Below, in pieces: positions 8,419 through 16,585 of a stretch of 64,000 nucleotides of DNA. Each line of letters begins with the position of its first letter. The stretch's first letter is position 1. A model generated the notes under the pieces. The model did not search any database and had not been told where the DNA came from. It worked only from the letters and a program-made list of their open reading frames with translations. A program made the position numbers and the translations under genes. This stretch comes from Pantanalinema sp. GBBB05 (GTDB lineage Bacteria > Cyanobacteriota > Cyanobacteriia > Leptolyngbyales > Leptolyngbyaceae), in assembly GCA_016743235.1 (NCBI GenBank), contig VRZD01000013.1:1-64000 (forward strand), given 5' to 3'.

Positions 8419-9378
8419 ATGCAAACACGAGAGTTAGGCAAATCCGGTATTCAAATTACCCCGATCATCACGGGTACCTGGCAAGCCGGAAAAAGTATGT
8501 GGGTCGGCATTGAAGATGACAAAACAGTGAAAGCCATTCGAGCCGCCTTTGATGCGGGCATTACCACTGTTGATACGGCTGAAGTCTATGGTCAGGGACA
8601 TTCCGAACAGATCGTGGCTACCGCCCTGTCCGATGTCCGCGATCGAGCCATCTACCTGACCAAAGTGTTTGCCAACCATTTGAGACCCGATCAAGTGATT
8701 GCCGCCTGTGAAGGCTCACTGAAAAATCTTAAAACTGATTACATTGATCTGTATCAAATTCACTGGCCTGCCGGCTCCTTTAATAATGAAAGGGTACCGA
8801 TCGCAGAAACCATGCAAGCCTTGAATGATTTGAAACAGCAAGGCAAAATTCGGGCGATCGGGGTATCGAACTTCTCTCAGACTCAACTGGCAGAAGCAAT
8901 GCAATACGGTCGGATTGATAGCTTGCAACCGCCCTATTCTTTGTTCTGGCGATACATCGAACAGGATGCCATGTCCTACTGTGTCGAACAGCAAATCTCC
9001 ATCCTGGCGTATTCGCCTCTGGCACAGGGGTTATTAACCGGCAAATTTAAATCAGGGCATCAGTTTGACCCAAATGACAACCGCGCTAAAAACAAGCTGT
9101 TTCAAGGAGAAAACTTTGTCCGGGCGCAGCAAGCCCTCGATCGCCTGCGACCAATTGCCGATCGCTATCAAGTCAGCCTGGCAAATCTGGCGATCGCCTG
9201 GTTGATTGCCCAACCGCAAACCAATGCTATTGTTGGTGCCCGTCATGCCGATCAAGCCATAGAAAATGCTCATGCAGCAACAGTTGCTCTGACTCCTAGC
9301 GACTTAGCAGAAATTGACGCGATCGGGCGGATGGTGACGGATCATTTAGACAGTAATCCCGTGATGTGGAACTGGTAG
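8419..9378 (+). CDS. Aldo/keto reductase
   Basis: A 319-residue NADPH-dependent oxidoreductase of the AKR superfamily with the (beta/alpha)8 fold. The catalytic tetrad is visible: Asp in TVDTAEVYG, Tyr of the same motif, Lys in YLTKVF and His in YQIHWP. GVSNFSQ and the C-terminal cofactor block IVGARHADQAIENA are typical. Length is normal. It begins with ATG 70 bp after the M48 gene on the same strand. The physiological substrate is unknown; relatives act on small aldehydes and sugar aldehydes. Confidence 0.92.
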   Translation: MQTRELGKSGIQITPIITGTWQAGKSMWVGIEDDKTVKAIRAAFDAGITTVDTAEVYGQGHSEQIVATALSDVRDRAIYLTKVFANHLRPDQVIAACEGSLKNLKTDYIDLYQIHWPAGSFNNERVPIAETMQALNDLKQQGKIRAIGVSNFSQTQLAEAMQYGRIDSLQPPYSLFWRYIEQDAMSYCVEQQISILAYSPLAQGLLTGKFKSGHQFDPNDNRAKNKLFQGENFVRAQQALDRLRPIADRYQVSLANLAIAWLIAQPQTNAIVGARHADQAIENAHAATVALTPSDLAEIDAIGRMVTDHLDSNPVMWNW

Positions 9379-9471
9379 TTGCTTGCCGCCGCTATCCCGC
9401 TAAAACCAACTCCCTAGATTACCTTGACCGCCCTTGACTCATTGCCGCTGTAAACAGGGAACTCTATCTAG

Positions 9472-11358
9472 ATGAGTCTGGCAGCAATTTTCATGAGCGA
9501 TCTATTCAAAGGGTTTGAGCAACTGTTGGAATTAGCTAAAGCCCTGGAGGAAAAGGCAGAGAAAGGCGAGTTAAAAACCGATATTCACATTAATACTCGT
9601 TCTCTCAGCAGCATCCCGCGCGCAGGCAATATCCCAGGCGGCATTGGCGTTAGTCGTATGCGATCGCCCTCTGGAAGCACAGGGCAACCTGCCAGTTCCG
9701 AGCCAACCAGCACTCCAGATCCTGAAGTGATCATCCCCCCACCGCCAGCCGGCACCTCTCCTGCCGATGCGCCTTCTCTCCAGGATGTGGGCGGACTTTC
9801 AGAAGTGCTCAAAGAACTGCGGGAATTGGTCGAAATTCCGCTCAAGCGCCCGGACTTGTTAACCAAGCTAGGGCTAGAACCACCCCGTGGCGTGTTGCTG
9901 GTAGGACCACCAGGCACAGGAAAAACACTCACCGCCCGATCGCTGGCTGAGGAACTGGGAGTCAACTATATTGCGATCGTTGGTCCCGAGGTAATGGGCA
10001 AATACTATGGGGAAGCCGAAGGTCGGTTACGCAGCATTTTTGAGAAAGCAGCCAAAGCCGCACCCTGTATTGTATTTATTGACGAGATTGATAGCCTGGC
10101 TCCCGATCGCAGCAAAGTTGAAGGGGAAGTCGAGAAGCGGCTCGTCGCCCAACTACTCGGCTTAATGGATGGGTTTGCTCAAGCCAAGGGAGTGATTGTC
10201 TTAGCCGCCACTAATCGCCCCGATCATCTCGATCCGGCTCTACGTCGTCCTGGTCGCCTGGATCGAGAAGTTCAATTTCGAGTTCCCGATCGTGCCGGGC
10301 GTTTAGAAATTCTGGGCATTTTGACTCGCTCTATGCCCCTCGATCCTGGGGTTGATTTGACCGCGATCGCGGATCTTGCGGTTGGCATGGTCGGGGCAGA
10401 TTTGAAAGCAGTCTGTCAAAAAGCGGCTTACAGTGCCTTACGCCGGCAAGTCCCCTCATTACAAGCGGCAATCCCAGAGGCAATGACGGTCGAGCAGTCA
10501 GACTTTTGGCAAGCCCTCAAAGAAGTCAAGCCATCCGTGCTGCGATCGGTGGAAGTCGAATCCCCCCAAATTGCCTGGGAAGATATTGGGGGTCTAGTCG
10601 AAATCAAACGGAGTTTGCAGGAATCTGTGGAAGGGGCGCTATTGTATCCAGAGTTATACGCTCAAACAGGGGCTAAAGCTCCACGGGGTATCCTCCTCTG
10701 GGGACCTCCGGGCACAGGAAAAACCTTACTCGCCAAAGCAGTCGCATCCCAAGCCCGAGCCAATTTTATTGCGGTGAACGGACCCGAATTATTAAGTCGC
10801 TGGGTTGGGGCAGCCGAACAGGAAGTGCGGGAATTATTTGCCAAAGCCAGACAAGCCGCGCCCTGCGTAGTATTTATTGATGAAATTGACACCTTAGCTC
10901 CGGCTCGAGGTAAGTTCACCGGCGATTCGGGAGTGAGCGATCGGGTTGTTGGTCAGCTTCTGACTGAACTCGATGGTCTACAGGCATGTCTGGATGTGTT
11001 GTTAATTGGCGCGACCAATCGACCGGATGCGCTCGATCCAGCCTTATTACGCGCCGGACGACTAGATTTGCAATTTAAAGTCGATCTACCCGATTACGAC
11101 AGCCGCTTGGCAATTTTGCAAGTTCACAACCATAATCGCCCCTTGGCGATCGATCTCGATCTAACCCTATGGGCAACTCAAACAGAAAGCTGGAATGGCG
11201 CGGATTTGGCGCTACTCAGCAATCAAGCTGCACTAGAAGCCATCCGTCGCTATCGCAGTCAGGGCTTAACCGATCCAGCCACTATCCAAATCACCATGGA
11301 TGATTTTGCCAGCGCTTACCATGCCTTAACCACTCAGCGATCGCAAAACGAGCCATAA
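9472..11358 (+). CDS. CDC48/p97-like ATPase with two AAA domains
   Basis: A 628-residue protein with two complete AAA+ modules. The first has GPPGTGKT (about residue 144) and FIDEIDSLAPDR (about 198); the second has GPPGTGKT (about 410) and FIDEIDTLAPARG (about 466). Arg-finger regions (RPGRLDREV and RAGRLDLQF) and sensor Asn residues (ATNRPD) are present in both. The canonical N-domain of CDC48/VAT is missing; about 100 residues of charged helix plus a Pro/Ser/Gly linker take its place. An internal ATG at 9493 is an equally good start. Eukaryotic and archaeal relatives unfold proteins for the proteasome. The role in cyanobacteria is not established. It converges on the GST gene with only 7 bp between stops. 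Confidence 0.9.
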   Translation: MSLAAIFMSDLFKGFEQLLELAKALEEKAEKGELKTDIHINTRSLSSIPRAGNIPGGIGVSRMRSPSGSTGQPASSEPTSTPDPEVIIPPPPAGTSPADAPSLQDVGGLSEVLKELRELVEIPLKRPDLLTKLGLEPPRGVLLVGPPGTGKTLTARSLAEELGVNYIAIVGPEVMGKYYGEAEGRLRSIFEKAAKAAPCIVFIDEIDSLAPDRSKVEGEVEKRLVAQLLGLMDGFAQAKGVIVLAATNRPDHLDPALRRPGRLDREVQFRVPDRAGRLEILGILTRSMPLDPGVDLTAIADLAVGMVGADLKAVCQKAAYSALRRQVPSLQAAIPEAMTVEQSDFWQALKEVKPSVLRSVEVESPQIAWEDIGGLVEIKRSLQESVEGALLYPELYAQTGAKAPRGILLWGPPGTGKTLLAKAVASQARANFIAVNGPELLSRWVGAAEQEVRELFAKARQAAPCVVFIDEIDTLAPARGKFTGDSGVSDRVVGQLLTELDGLQACLDVLLIGATNRPDALDPALLRAGRLDLQFKVDLPDYDSRLAILQVHNHNRPLAIDLDLTLWATQTESWNGADLALLSNQAALEAIRRYRSQGLTDPATIQITMDDFASAYHALTTQRSQNEP

Positions 11359-11365
11359 TCACCAA

Positions 11366-12037
11366 TTAACTGAGACCAGGAGGCAATGGTTCATGACAGT
11401 GCTGATGGACTTCGATAATACGCTCGAACAGCCAGGGATAATTCTGCCGATAGCTGGGGATGAGCGCCAAAGGACTGAGCAGAGCGGCGGCGGTTAGATC
11501 TGCCACCGTGAATTGCCCACCGACCAAAAAAGGAGCCGTTTGCCACCGATTACCTAATTCAGTCAGGGCGAGGGTTAGCCGTTTTTCAGCCAGGGCTACA
11601 GCTGCCGCATTAATCCCATATTGCCGACGCACGACCTGAATTACTAACTGGCTGGCAAACGACGGATCAATCTGTTTACCGGGACCCGAGCGAAATTGAT
11701 AGTAGACAAATCGAGTCGCTGTACCGATGCTTTCATCGAACCAATCTTCCCAAACCAGCGCCTCAGTGCTGAGGGCAGGATCAGACGGCAATAAGGCAGG
11801 TTCAGGCTGATAGGACTCTAAAAACTGAATCACCTGGCTAGAATCCCCGATCGCTGTAGGATAGCCATCTCGTTCTGGCAAGAGCACAGGCATGGTGGTT
11901 AAACCCGTTAAAGGTTTGAGCCGCAAGGAATGTAGACCGGGGGTTAAATTCTCAACGGTATAAGGAATTTGCTTATAGCCCAAGGCTAATCGGGCTTTAC
12001 GACAGTAATGAGATGTACTGAATTGGAGCAGGCGCAT
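11366..12037 (-). CDS. Glutathione S-transferase family protein
   Basis: A 223-residue two-domain GST. The thioredoxin-like N-domain begins MRLLQFSTSHYCRKARLAL, with Ser/Cys at the glutathione-activating position. The 'TTMPVL' cis-Pro loop and IGDSSQVIQFLE glutathione-binding segment follow. The alpha-helical C-domain includes FLVGGQFTVADLTAAALL, the conserved N-capping/hydrophobic staple motif. It likely conjugates or reduces electrophiles with glutathione, but the class and substrate are not identifiable. It is transcribed divergently from the histidine kinase, with a roughly 420-bp intergenic region between. Confidence 0.85.
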   Translation of the reverse strand: MRLLQFSTSHYCRKARLALGYKQIPYTVENLTPGLHSLRLKPLTGLTTMPVLLPERDGYPTAIGDSSQVIQFLESYQPEPALLPSDPALSTEALVWEDWFDESIGTATRFVYYQFRSGPGKQIDPSFASQLVIQVVRRQYGINAAAVALAEKRLTLALTELGNRWQTAPFLVGGQFTVADLTAAALLSPLALIPSYRQNYPWLFERIIEVHQHCHEPLPPGLS

Positions 12038-12455
12038 GAGCTAATCAACAGTCCATAGGTGTAAGCATGACTCGATCGTAAAGGAATGATAAGCCATGCG
12101 CTTCAGTTAACTTGAATACAATTTCACAAAGCCAAATTTGCTTAGAATTGCGGATCAGAAGTGGCTAAATCAGTGTAATTTTCTATTAAGCATTGAAAAC
12201 AACTGCAACAATAAGGATACGTCAGTTGGCGATCTTGAGTTGATACCAGGGATCCATTTACCTAAAAAGCGAAGTTTCATAAAAGTTCAGTTTTACAAAC
12301 AGCCCCATATTTAATGTCTGAAACATTGTCAGTGATTTAGGTTGTCAGTGTTCTTTACTGATCGATCGAATACCTGAACTTTTAGCTCAAGTGGCATGGT
12401 TTCCAGGGGTGTCTTGTTGCCTTCGCTGCCATCAATCAGGATTTTGCTAACGTTC
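12038..12455. promoter_or_regulatory. Divergent promoter region between the GST and histidine kinase genes
   Basis: AT-rich non-coding stretch serving both divergent genes. It holds a perfect 11-bp inverted repeat, TAAAAGTTCAG at 12280-12290 and CTGAACTTTTA at 12374-12384. The direct repeat TGTCAGTG (near 12327 and 12344) lies between the arms. No tRNA or small gene is visible. If the kinase starts at ATG 12396 rather than 12456, the region is 60 bp shorter. Confidence 0.4.
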
Positions 12456-14564
12456 ATGATCCCTTCCTTTATTCTTGATCCACAGGTACTACGTGAGTAT
12501 CAACCTAGCGATCGTCCGTCCCTATTTTGGCTCCGGCATCCCGAGAAACAAAGTGCGCTGCTACGCCGTATTGTCGATCGAGCGCGCACATCATTAGAGC
12601 TAAAAGTCGTTCTGCAAACGGTACTCGATGAAATCGCTGGACTCTTGCAGATCGATCGGTGTCGCTTCTTTTGGTATTTTCATGACACCAATCGGGTTCT
12701 AGTCGTCTGCGAGTCTGTGCGCAAACCTGGTAAATGTGGGACCCTATCCCATCCCGGCGATGCCGAAGCTCCCGGCGCTATGTTGGGCTATTTTCCGTTA
12801 GAAACCTTTGGTATGGCGGCTACTGCGATCGCCAGCGGCGAATTAATCGTCAATCATGGTAGCACCACCGGATCAGCCTTAACGCATTGGTTCCAGCATT
12901 GGGCAAATACTCTGCGCGGGGAAACAGGAGCATCATCCTGCCCCATTTGGGGAGCCACTGCCAATGTGCTCGTGCCCCTAAAAACGCAGGAGGGATCGAT
13001 CGGGTTTATTGCTTGCCTATCAGACCAGACCCGGCATTGGTCAGCCGCAGAAGTTGAGTTTTTGCAGGCGATCGCCCAGCAAGTAGAAATTGCGGTCAGC
13101 CAGGCACAGCTTTATGAACAAATGCAGCAGCAGGTCCGACGAGAACGGCTAGTCAATCAAATTACTGCCCAAACTCGGCAAAGTTTTGAGTTAGAAAAGA
13201 TTCTGACTGGCGCGATCGGGCAATTGTTAGAAGCCTTACAGGTCGATCGCTGTCTGGTGCATTTAGTGGAACAAGATATTGGCACCGGGGAACTAGCTCA
13301 GGTGAGTTGTCGGCATCTCTATGAAGTCTGTCGATCGCCGTTTCCCTCCTCTCTGGATGACTTTGATCCGCATGGTCCCATTACCCAATGGGTGATCCAA
13401 CATCGGCGGCGGGTAGTGATTCGGGATGTGACTCAAGACGATCGCATTGGCTCCAACAATCTGGAGTATCAGCAAGCGCAGATTAAATCCTCACTGGTAG
13501 TGCCTGCCCAATCCAAAGACACCCTGTACGCCATTCTGTATCTCAACCAATGTTCACAGGTGCGTTACTGGTCAAAAAATGATCAAAAGTTAGCCCAGGC
13601 AGTGGCGGATCAACTGGCAATTTCGATCCAACAAGCTCATCTGTATGCTCAAACCCAGCAACAGGCGGCTGAAAGTGCGGAACAAGCCAAACATTTAGCC
13701 GCAACACTTCAGGAATTACGGTTAACCCAAGCGCAACTGATTCAAAGCGAGAAGATGTCAGGGTTAGGGCGCATGGTCGCAGGCATGGCGCATGAGATCA
13801 ACAACCCAATTAATTTTATTTATGGCAATGTTCCCTACATCGAGTCTTATGTGAAGGACTTAAGCCAACTATTACAAGCCTATGAAGCCCGCGTACCCGC
13901 ACCAGATAGCGAGTTGCAAGATCTGATTGATCAAGTAGAACTTGAGTTTGTCATGGCAGATCTGCCCCGCATTCTACGATCGATGCGGTTAGGCGCCGAT
14001 CGCGTCCGGCAAATTATTCTCTCACTCCGTAACTTTTCCCGCCTGGATGAGGCAGAACTGAAGCAGGTCAACATCCATGAAGGGCTAGAAAGTACATTAG
14101 TCGTTTTGCAAAGTTATATCGGTGACGATATCCAGATCATTCGTCGCTATAGTGAGCTGCCACTGATTGAATGCTACCCCGGTCAGTTAAATCAAGTATT
14201 TATGAATATTTTGATGAACTCAGTAGAGGCACTCCAAGCCTGGGAGAGTCACCAAAGAACCATTGCTATTTGCACCGACCTCGTGCCAGCCACTGAGCTG
14301 AATACCGCCATGATCCGCGTGGTAATTACTGATAATGGACCCGGCATTCCCCATCATATTCAACCCAAAATCTTTGATCCCTTTTTCACCACCAAAGCCG
14401 TGGGGCAGGGAACAGGTTTGGGCTTAACGGTCAGCTATCAAGCGATCGTCAATCAGCATGGAGGACACCTGAAGTTTTACTCAGAACCCGGATTGGGAGC
14501 AGAGTTCATTATTGATATTCCCATTAACCATCAACCATCAACCGTCAGCATCGGTAATAAATGA
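12456..14564 (+). CDS. Sensor histidine kinase with two GAF domains
   Basis: About 702 residues from ATG 12456; an ATG at 12396 would add 20 residues that look like leader sequence. Two GAF domains occupy roughly residues 35-215 and 235-395. They are joined to the kinase core by a coiled coil. The phospho-acceptor H-box is AGMAHEINNPINF (about residue 445), the N-box is QVFMNILMNSVEAL (about 580), G1 is ITDNGPGI and G2 is GTGLGLTVSYQ, all intact. GAF domains in cyanobacterial kinases bind bilins, cyclic nucleotides or redox ligands; I see no clear bilin-binding Cys-His pair. No response regulator gene is adjacent, so the partner is unknown. Confidence 0.9.
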   Translation: MIPSFILDPQVLREYQPSDRPSLFWLRHPEKQSALLRRIVDRARTSLELKVVLQTVLDEIAGLLQIDRCRFFWYFHDTNRVLVVCESVRKPGKCGTLSHPGDAEAPGAMLGYFPLETFGMAATAIASGELIVNHGSTTGSALTHWFQHWANTLRGETGASSCPIWGATANVLVPLKTQEGSIGFIACLSDQTRHWSAAEVEFLQAIAQQVEIAVSQAQLYEQMQQQVRRERLVNQITAQTRQSFELEKILTGAIGQLLEALQVDRCLVHLVEQDIGTGELAQVSCRHLYEVCRSPFPSSLDDFDPHGPITQWVIQHRRRVVIRDVTQDDRIGSNNLEYQQAQIKSSLVVPAQSKDTLYAILYLNQCSQVRYWSKNDQKLAQAVADQLAISIQQAHLYAQTQQQAAESAEQAKHLAATLQELRLTQAQLIQSEKMSGLGRMVAGMAHEINNPINFIYGNVPYIESYVKDLSQLLQAYEARVPAPDSELQDLIDQVELEFVMADLPRILRSMRLGADRVRQIILSLRNFSRLDEAELKQVNIHEGLESTLVVLQSYIGDDIQIIRRYSELPLIECYPGQLNQVFMNILMNSVEALQAWESHQRTIAICTDLVPATELNTAMIRVVITDNGPGIPHHIQPKIFDPFFTTKAVGQGTGLGLTVSYQAIVNQHGGHLKFYSEPGLGAEFIIDIPINHQPSTVSIGNK

Positions 14565-14628
14565 TTGGGCATGCTTCGGTAAAGACGCCCATCTGTACGC
14601 CTAATTCAGCCAAAGCTCTACGTCTTCC

Positions 14629-14883
14629 TTACAAACTGGAGGAACGGGACTCTAAGCGCTTAGCAACCCAGCTACTAATCCCACTGATAATCGCTCCTGC
14701 CATCAGAATCCCGATCGCAGGTTGCATCACAGGAGTCCATAGCGAATACCAGATATCCAGCCCCAATGGCACTCCCGTCGAACGACCAATCACCGCGATC
14801 GCAAACCAAACAAAACTCAATAGCACAAAAAATAGATTCACCATTAGTGCCAGATTTAACCACTGGAAGAACTTATCTTTCAT
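14629..14883 (-). CDS. Small two-helix membrane protein of unknown function
   Basis: An 84-residue protein with two hydrophobic segments (about residues 8-35 and 52-75) separated by a short polar loop (GRSTGVPLGLD), and a basic C-terminus. It starts at ATG (14881-14883). I do not recognise a family with certainty; proteins of this size and topology are common in cyanobacterial genomes as conserved hypotheticals. It converges on the histidine kinase gene with a 64-bp gap. Its coding potential is supported by sensible membrane topology and by the lack of an equally good alternative frame. Confidence 0.6.
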   Translation of the reverse strand: MKDKFFQWLNLALMVNLFFVLLSFVWFAIAVIGRSTGVPLGLDIWYSLWTPVMQPAIGILMAGAIISGISSWVAKRLESRSSSL

Positions 14884-14955
14884 CGGTTGCTATTAAATGG
14901 ATACGTACAGGTCGTTCTCAAGCCTATCAAAAAACCTCGATCGATTTAGAAGCAT

Positions 14956-14990
14956 AAAAAAAGATGGCTACCCCCGACGAGCAGCCATCT
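14956..14990 (-). terminator. Rho-independent terminator of the 15032-15223 gene
   Basis: Read on the minus strand, the stem AGATGGCT (14983-14990) pairs with AGCCATCT (14962-14969) around a 13-base loop and is followed by a run of seven T. It lies 42 bases after the stop of the small minus-strand gene. Confidence 0.85.
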
Positions 14991-15031
14991 GGCAACCCTA
15001 TTCCCATGTTCCTTCAGCAAGTCATCGACCT

Positions 15032-15223
15032 CTAAACTTCTAATGGTTTCTCGGTAGCCGCTTCCAAATTATCCGGATCGACGTAATAACAAACGACTTC
15101 ATTCATACAAATCAGCGCCCAGCCAGACCGATCAATATCAACTAATCGGTAGGGAATTTCTTGAATGAAATACCCGTGATGATTGCGAGTTCCTGGCTTA
15201 ATTTCAATGTAATCAACCACCAT
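15032..15223 (-). CDS. Conserved small protein of unknown function
   Basis: A 63-residue protein beginning at ATG 15223 (MVVDYIEIKPGTRNHHG). The start is decided by AAGGAG placed 8 bases upstream; a longer frame from 15313 would place this site inside the gene. The sequence is rich in aromatic and acidic residues (GWALICMNEVVCYYVDPD) and soluble. A rho-independent terminator follows. No function is recognised. The tidy unit of ribosome site, short gene and terminator argues that it is real. Confidence 0.65.
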   Translation of the reverse strand: MVVDYIEIKPGTRNHHGYFIQEIPYRLVDIDRSGWALICMNEVVCYYVDPDNLEAATEKPLEV

Positions 15224-15665
15224 AGGAACACACTCCTTATAGCCTGCAACAGTGAGTTTTGAAACGTGTACCAAACCTAAACCCAAGCAAGACGAACCGC
15301 TTTCCTCATCCACTTGATTATTTCAACCTTATCATTGGATTCTTAAACAGGCTGTTAATTTATTTAAGGATTGTTGCTAAAACTCAATAATTCAAGTTGC
15401 CTATCTTATGCTTTTCAGACCTTGAAAGGATGATTCTTTAAGTCTTTTTTGGGATCAGTCAGAGAATACTGAATAGATTGGAGAATAATTAACATAGCTT
15501 CAAATAGTTCTCAGGTTAATCGCTAGACTGATCTGCTTCGGCTGTCAGTAAATCCTTGCCAAAGTTTTACATCAACACCGTTCAAACCCCTGTAAAACTG
15601 CTATATTCGCGCTATTTGTCCCGTTAGAATTACCCACGGCTAGCAAGACTTCCAGATGAACAGTC
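15224..15665. other. Non-coding stretch with no identifiable gene
   Basis: About 440 bp, AT-rich, between the divergent small gene (minus strand) and the 212-residue protein gene. It must contain promoters for both. I see no tRNA, long inverted repeat or protein-like frame in it. An ATG-led minus-strand frame extends to 15313 but is an N-terminal extension of the small gene without its own ribosome site. Confidence 0.5.
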
Positions 15666-16304
15666 ATGGTAAACCTGCAACTTCTGAGTTTATTCATTGG
15701 TAGTTTGGGAATTCAGGCAACGCTCATCAGTGGTTGGCTACGGCGACAACAGCAGATTGAGGAACAGCAACAGGAGGAGGAAGAAACGTTGACCCCTTAT
15801 GAGTCTAAGGACAACCAAACCTCAGAGGCTCATGCCAACCGTTTGCCTCAGTCGCAACCACCGCAAGATTCCCGATTAACCGGTTGGGAATTCAAAATTG
15901 TCCGTGCCCAACGGGATGTCTTTCAAAATCCCGTTGTATTCAAACAGTTATGTGATGAAGAAGCACAATCAGGGTGGATTTTATTAGAGAAGTTAGACGA
16001 TCGACGGGTACGGTTCAAACGCCCGATCGCACTACGAGATATCTTGAACTCCGCGCTACTCCCGATCGATCCCTATCGCAGTCACTATGGTTCTGCCTCA
16101 AACTGGGGCACACTGATATGGGCGATGGCATGGCTCTCGGCGATCATTTTGCCAGCCTATCTCGGTTATGCCTTAGTTTCGCTAACCTTATCGCACTCTC
16201 AATCTGCTCCACCGGCATCTACTCAACCTTCAGTTACGCCCGCAACACCTTCTACCCGTCCCGCCACACCAACTCCACCTAATCTACCGGAAACGCCTGG
16301 CTGA
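15666..16304 (+). CDS. Membrane-anchored protein of unknown function
   Basis: A 212-residue protein with an N-terminal hydrophobic segment (residues 3-24), a Gln/Glu-rich stretch (RRQQQIEEQQQEEEE), and a compact soluble region around residues 75-125 with GWEFKIVRAQRDVFQNP and EEAQSGWILLEKLDDRRVRFKR. A second membrane segment (about 152-180) and a Pro/Thr/Ser-rich tail follow. The 'WEFKIVR..... F..P..l..lc.EEa..GW.LlEK.D..R.RFKR' pattern is one I associate with a conserved cyanobacterial family of unknown function. No enzyme motif is visible. Confidence 0.7.
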   Translation: MVNLQLLSLFIGSLGIQATLISGWLRRQQQIEEQQQEEEETLTPYESKDNQTSEAHANRLPQSQPPQDSRLTGWEFKIVRAQRDVFQNPVVFKQLCDEEAQSGWILLEKLDDRRVRFKRPIALRDILNSALLPIDPYRSHYGSASNWGTLIWAMAWLSAIILPAYLGYALVSLTLSHSQSAPPASTQPSVTPATPSTRPATPTPPNLPETPG

Positions 16305-16585
16305 CCAGAGTAATAAAGTAAATAGCTCGTAAATGATCTGGCTGTAGAAAGGCTGGCGCTCAAGACGGGGAATCATCGTTGAGGCTCTCTTACCATTGCT
16401 ACCTCCTGATGTTCCGCTCCCCGATGCCCGTTCTAAAACCTATCAGATAGGATGGAACGAAAGTCTTTTTCAGGTGCTTCAACCGCCCTAGAGAGCTTGG
16501 TTACATCTCTCGGCAGCCGTCTACTTTTGCCTCATCATTGACGACAGATCTGTAATTCGCCTATATTCAGGTTCTCATAGCTCAC

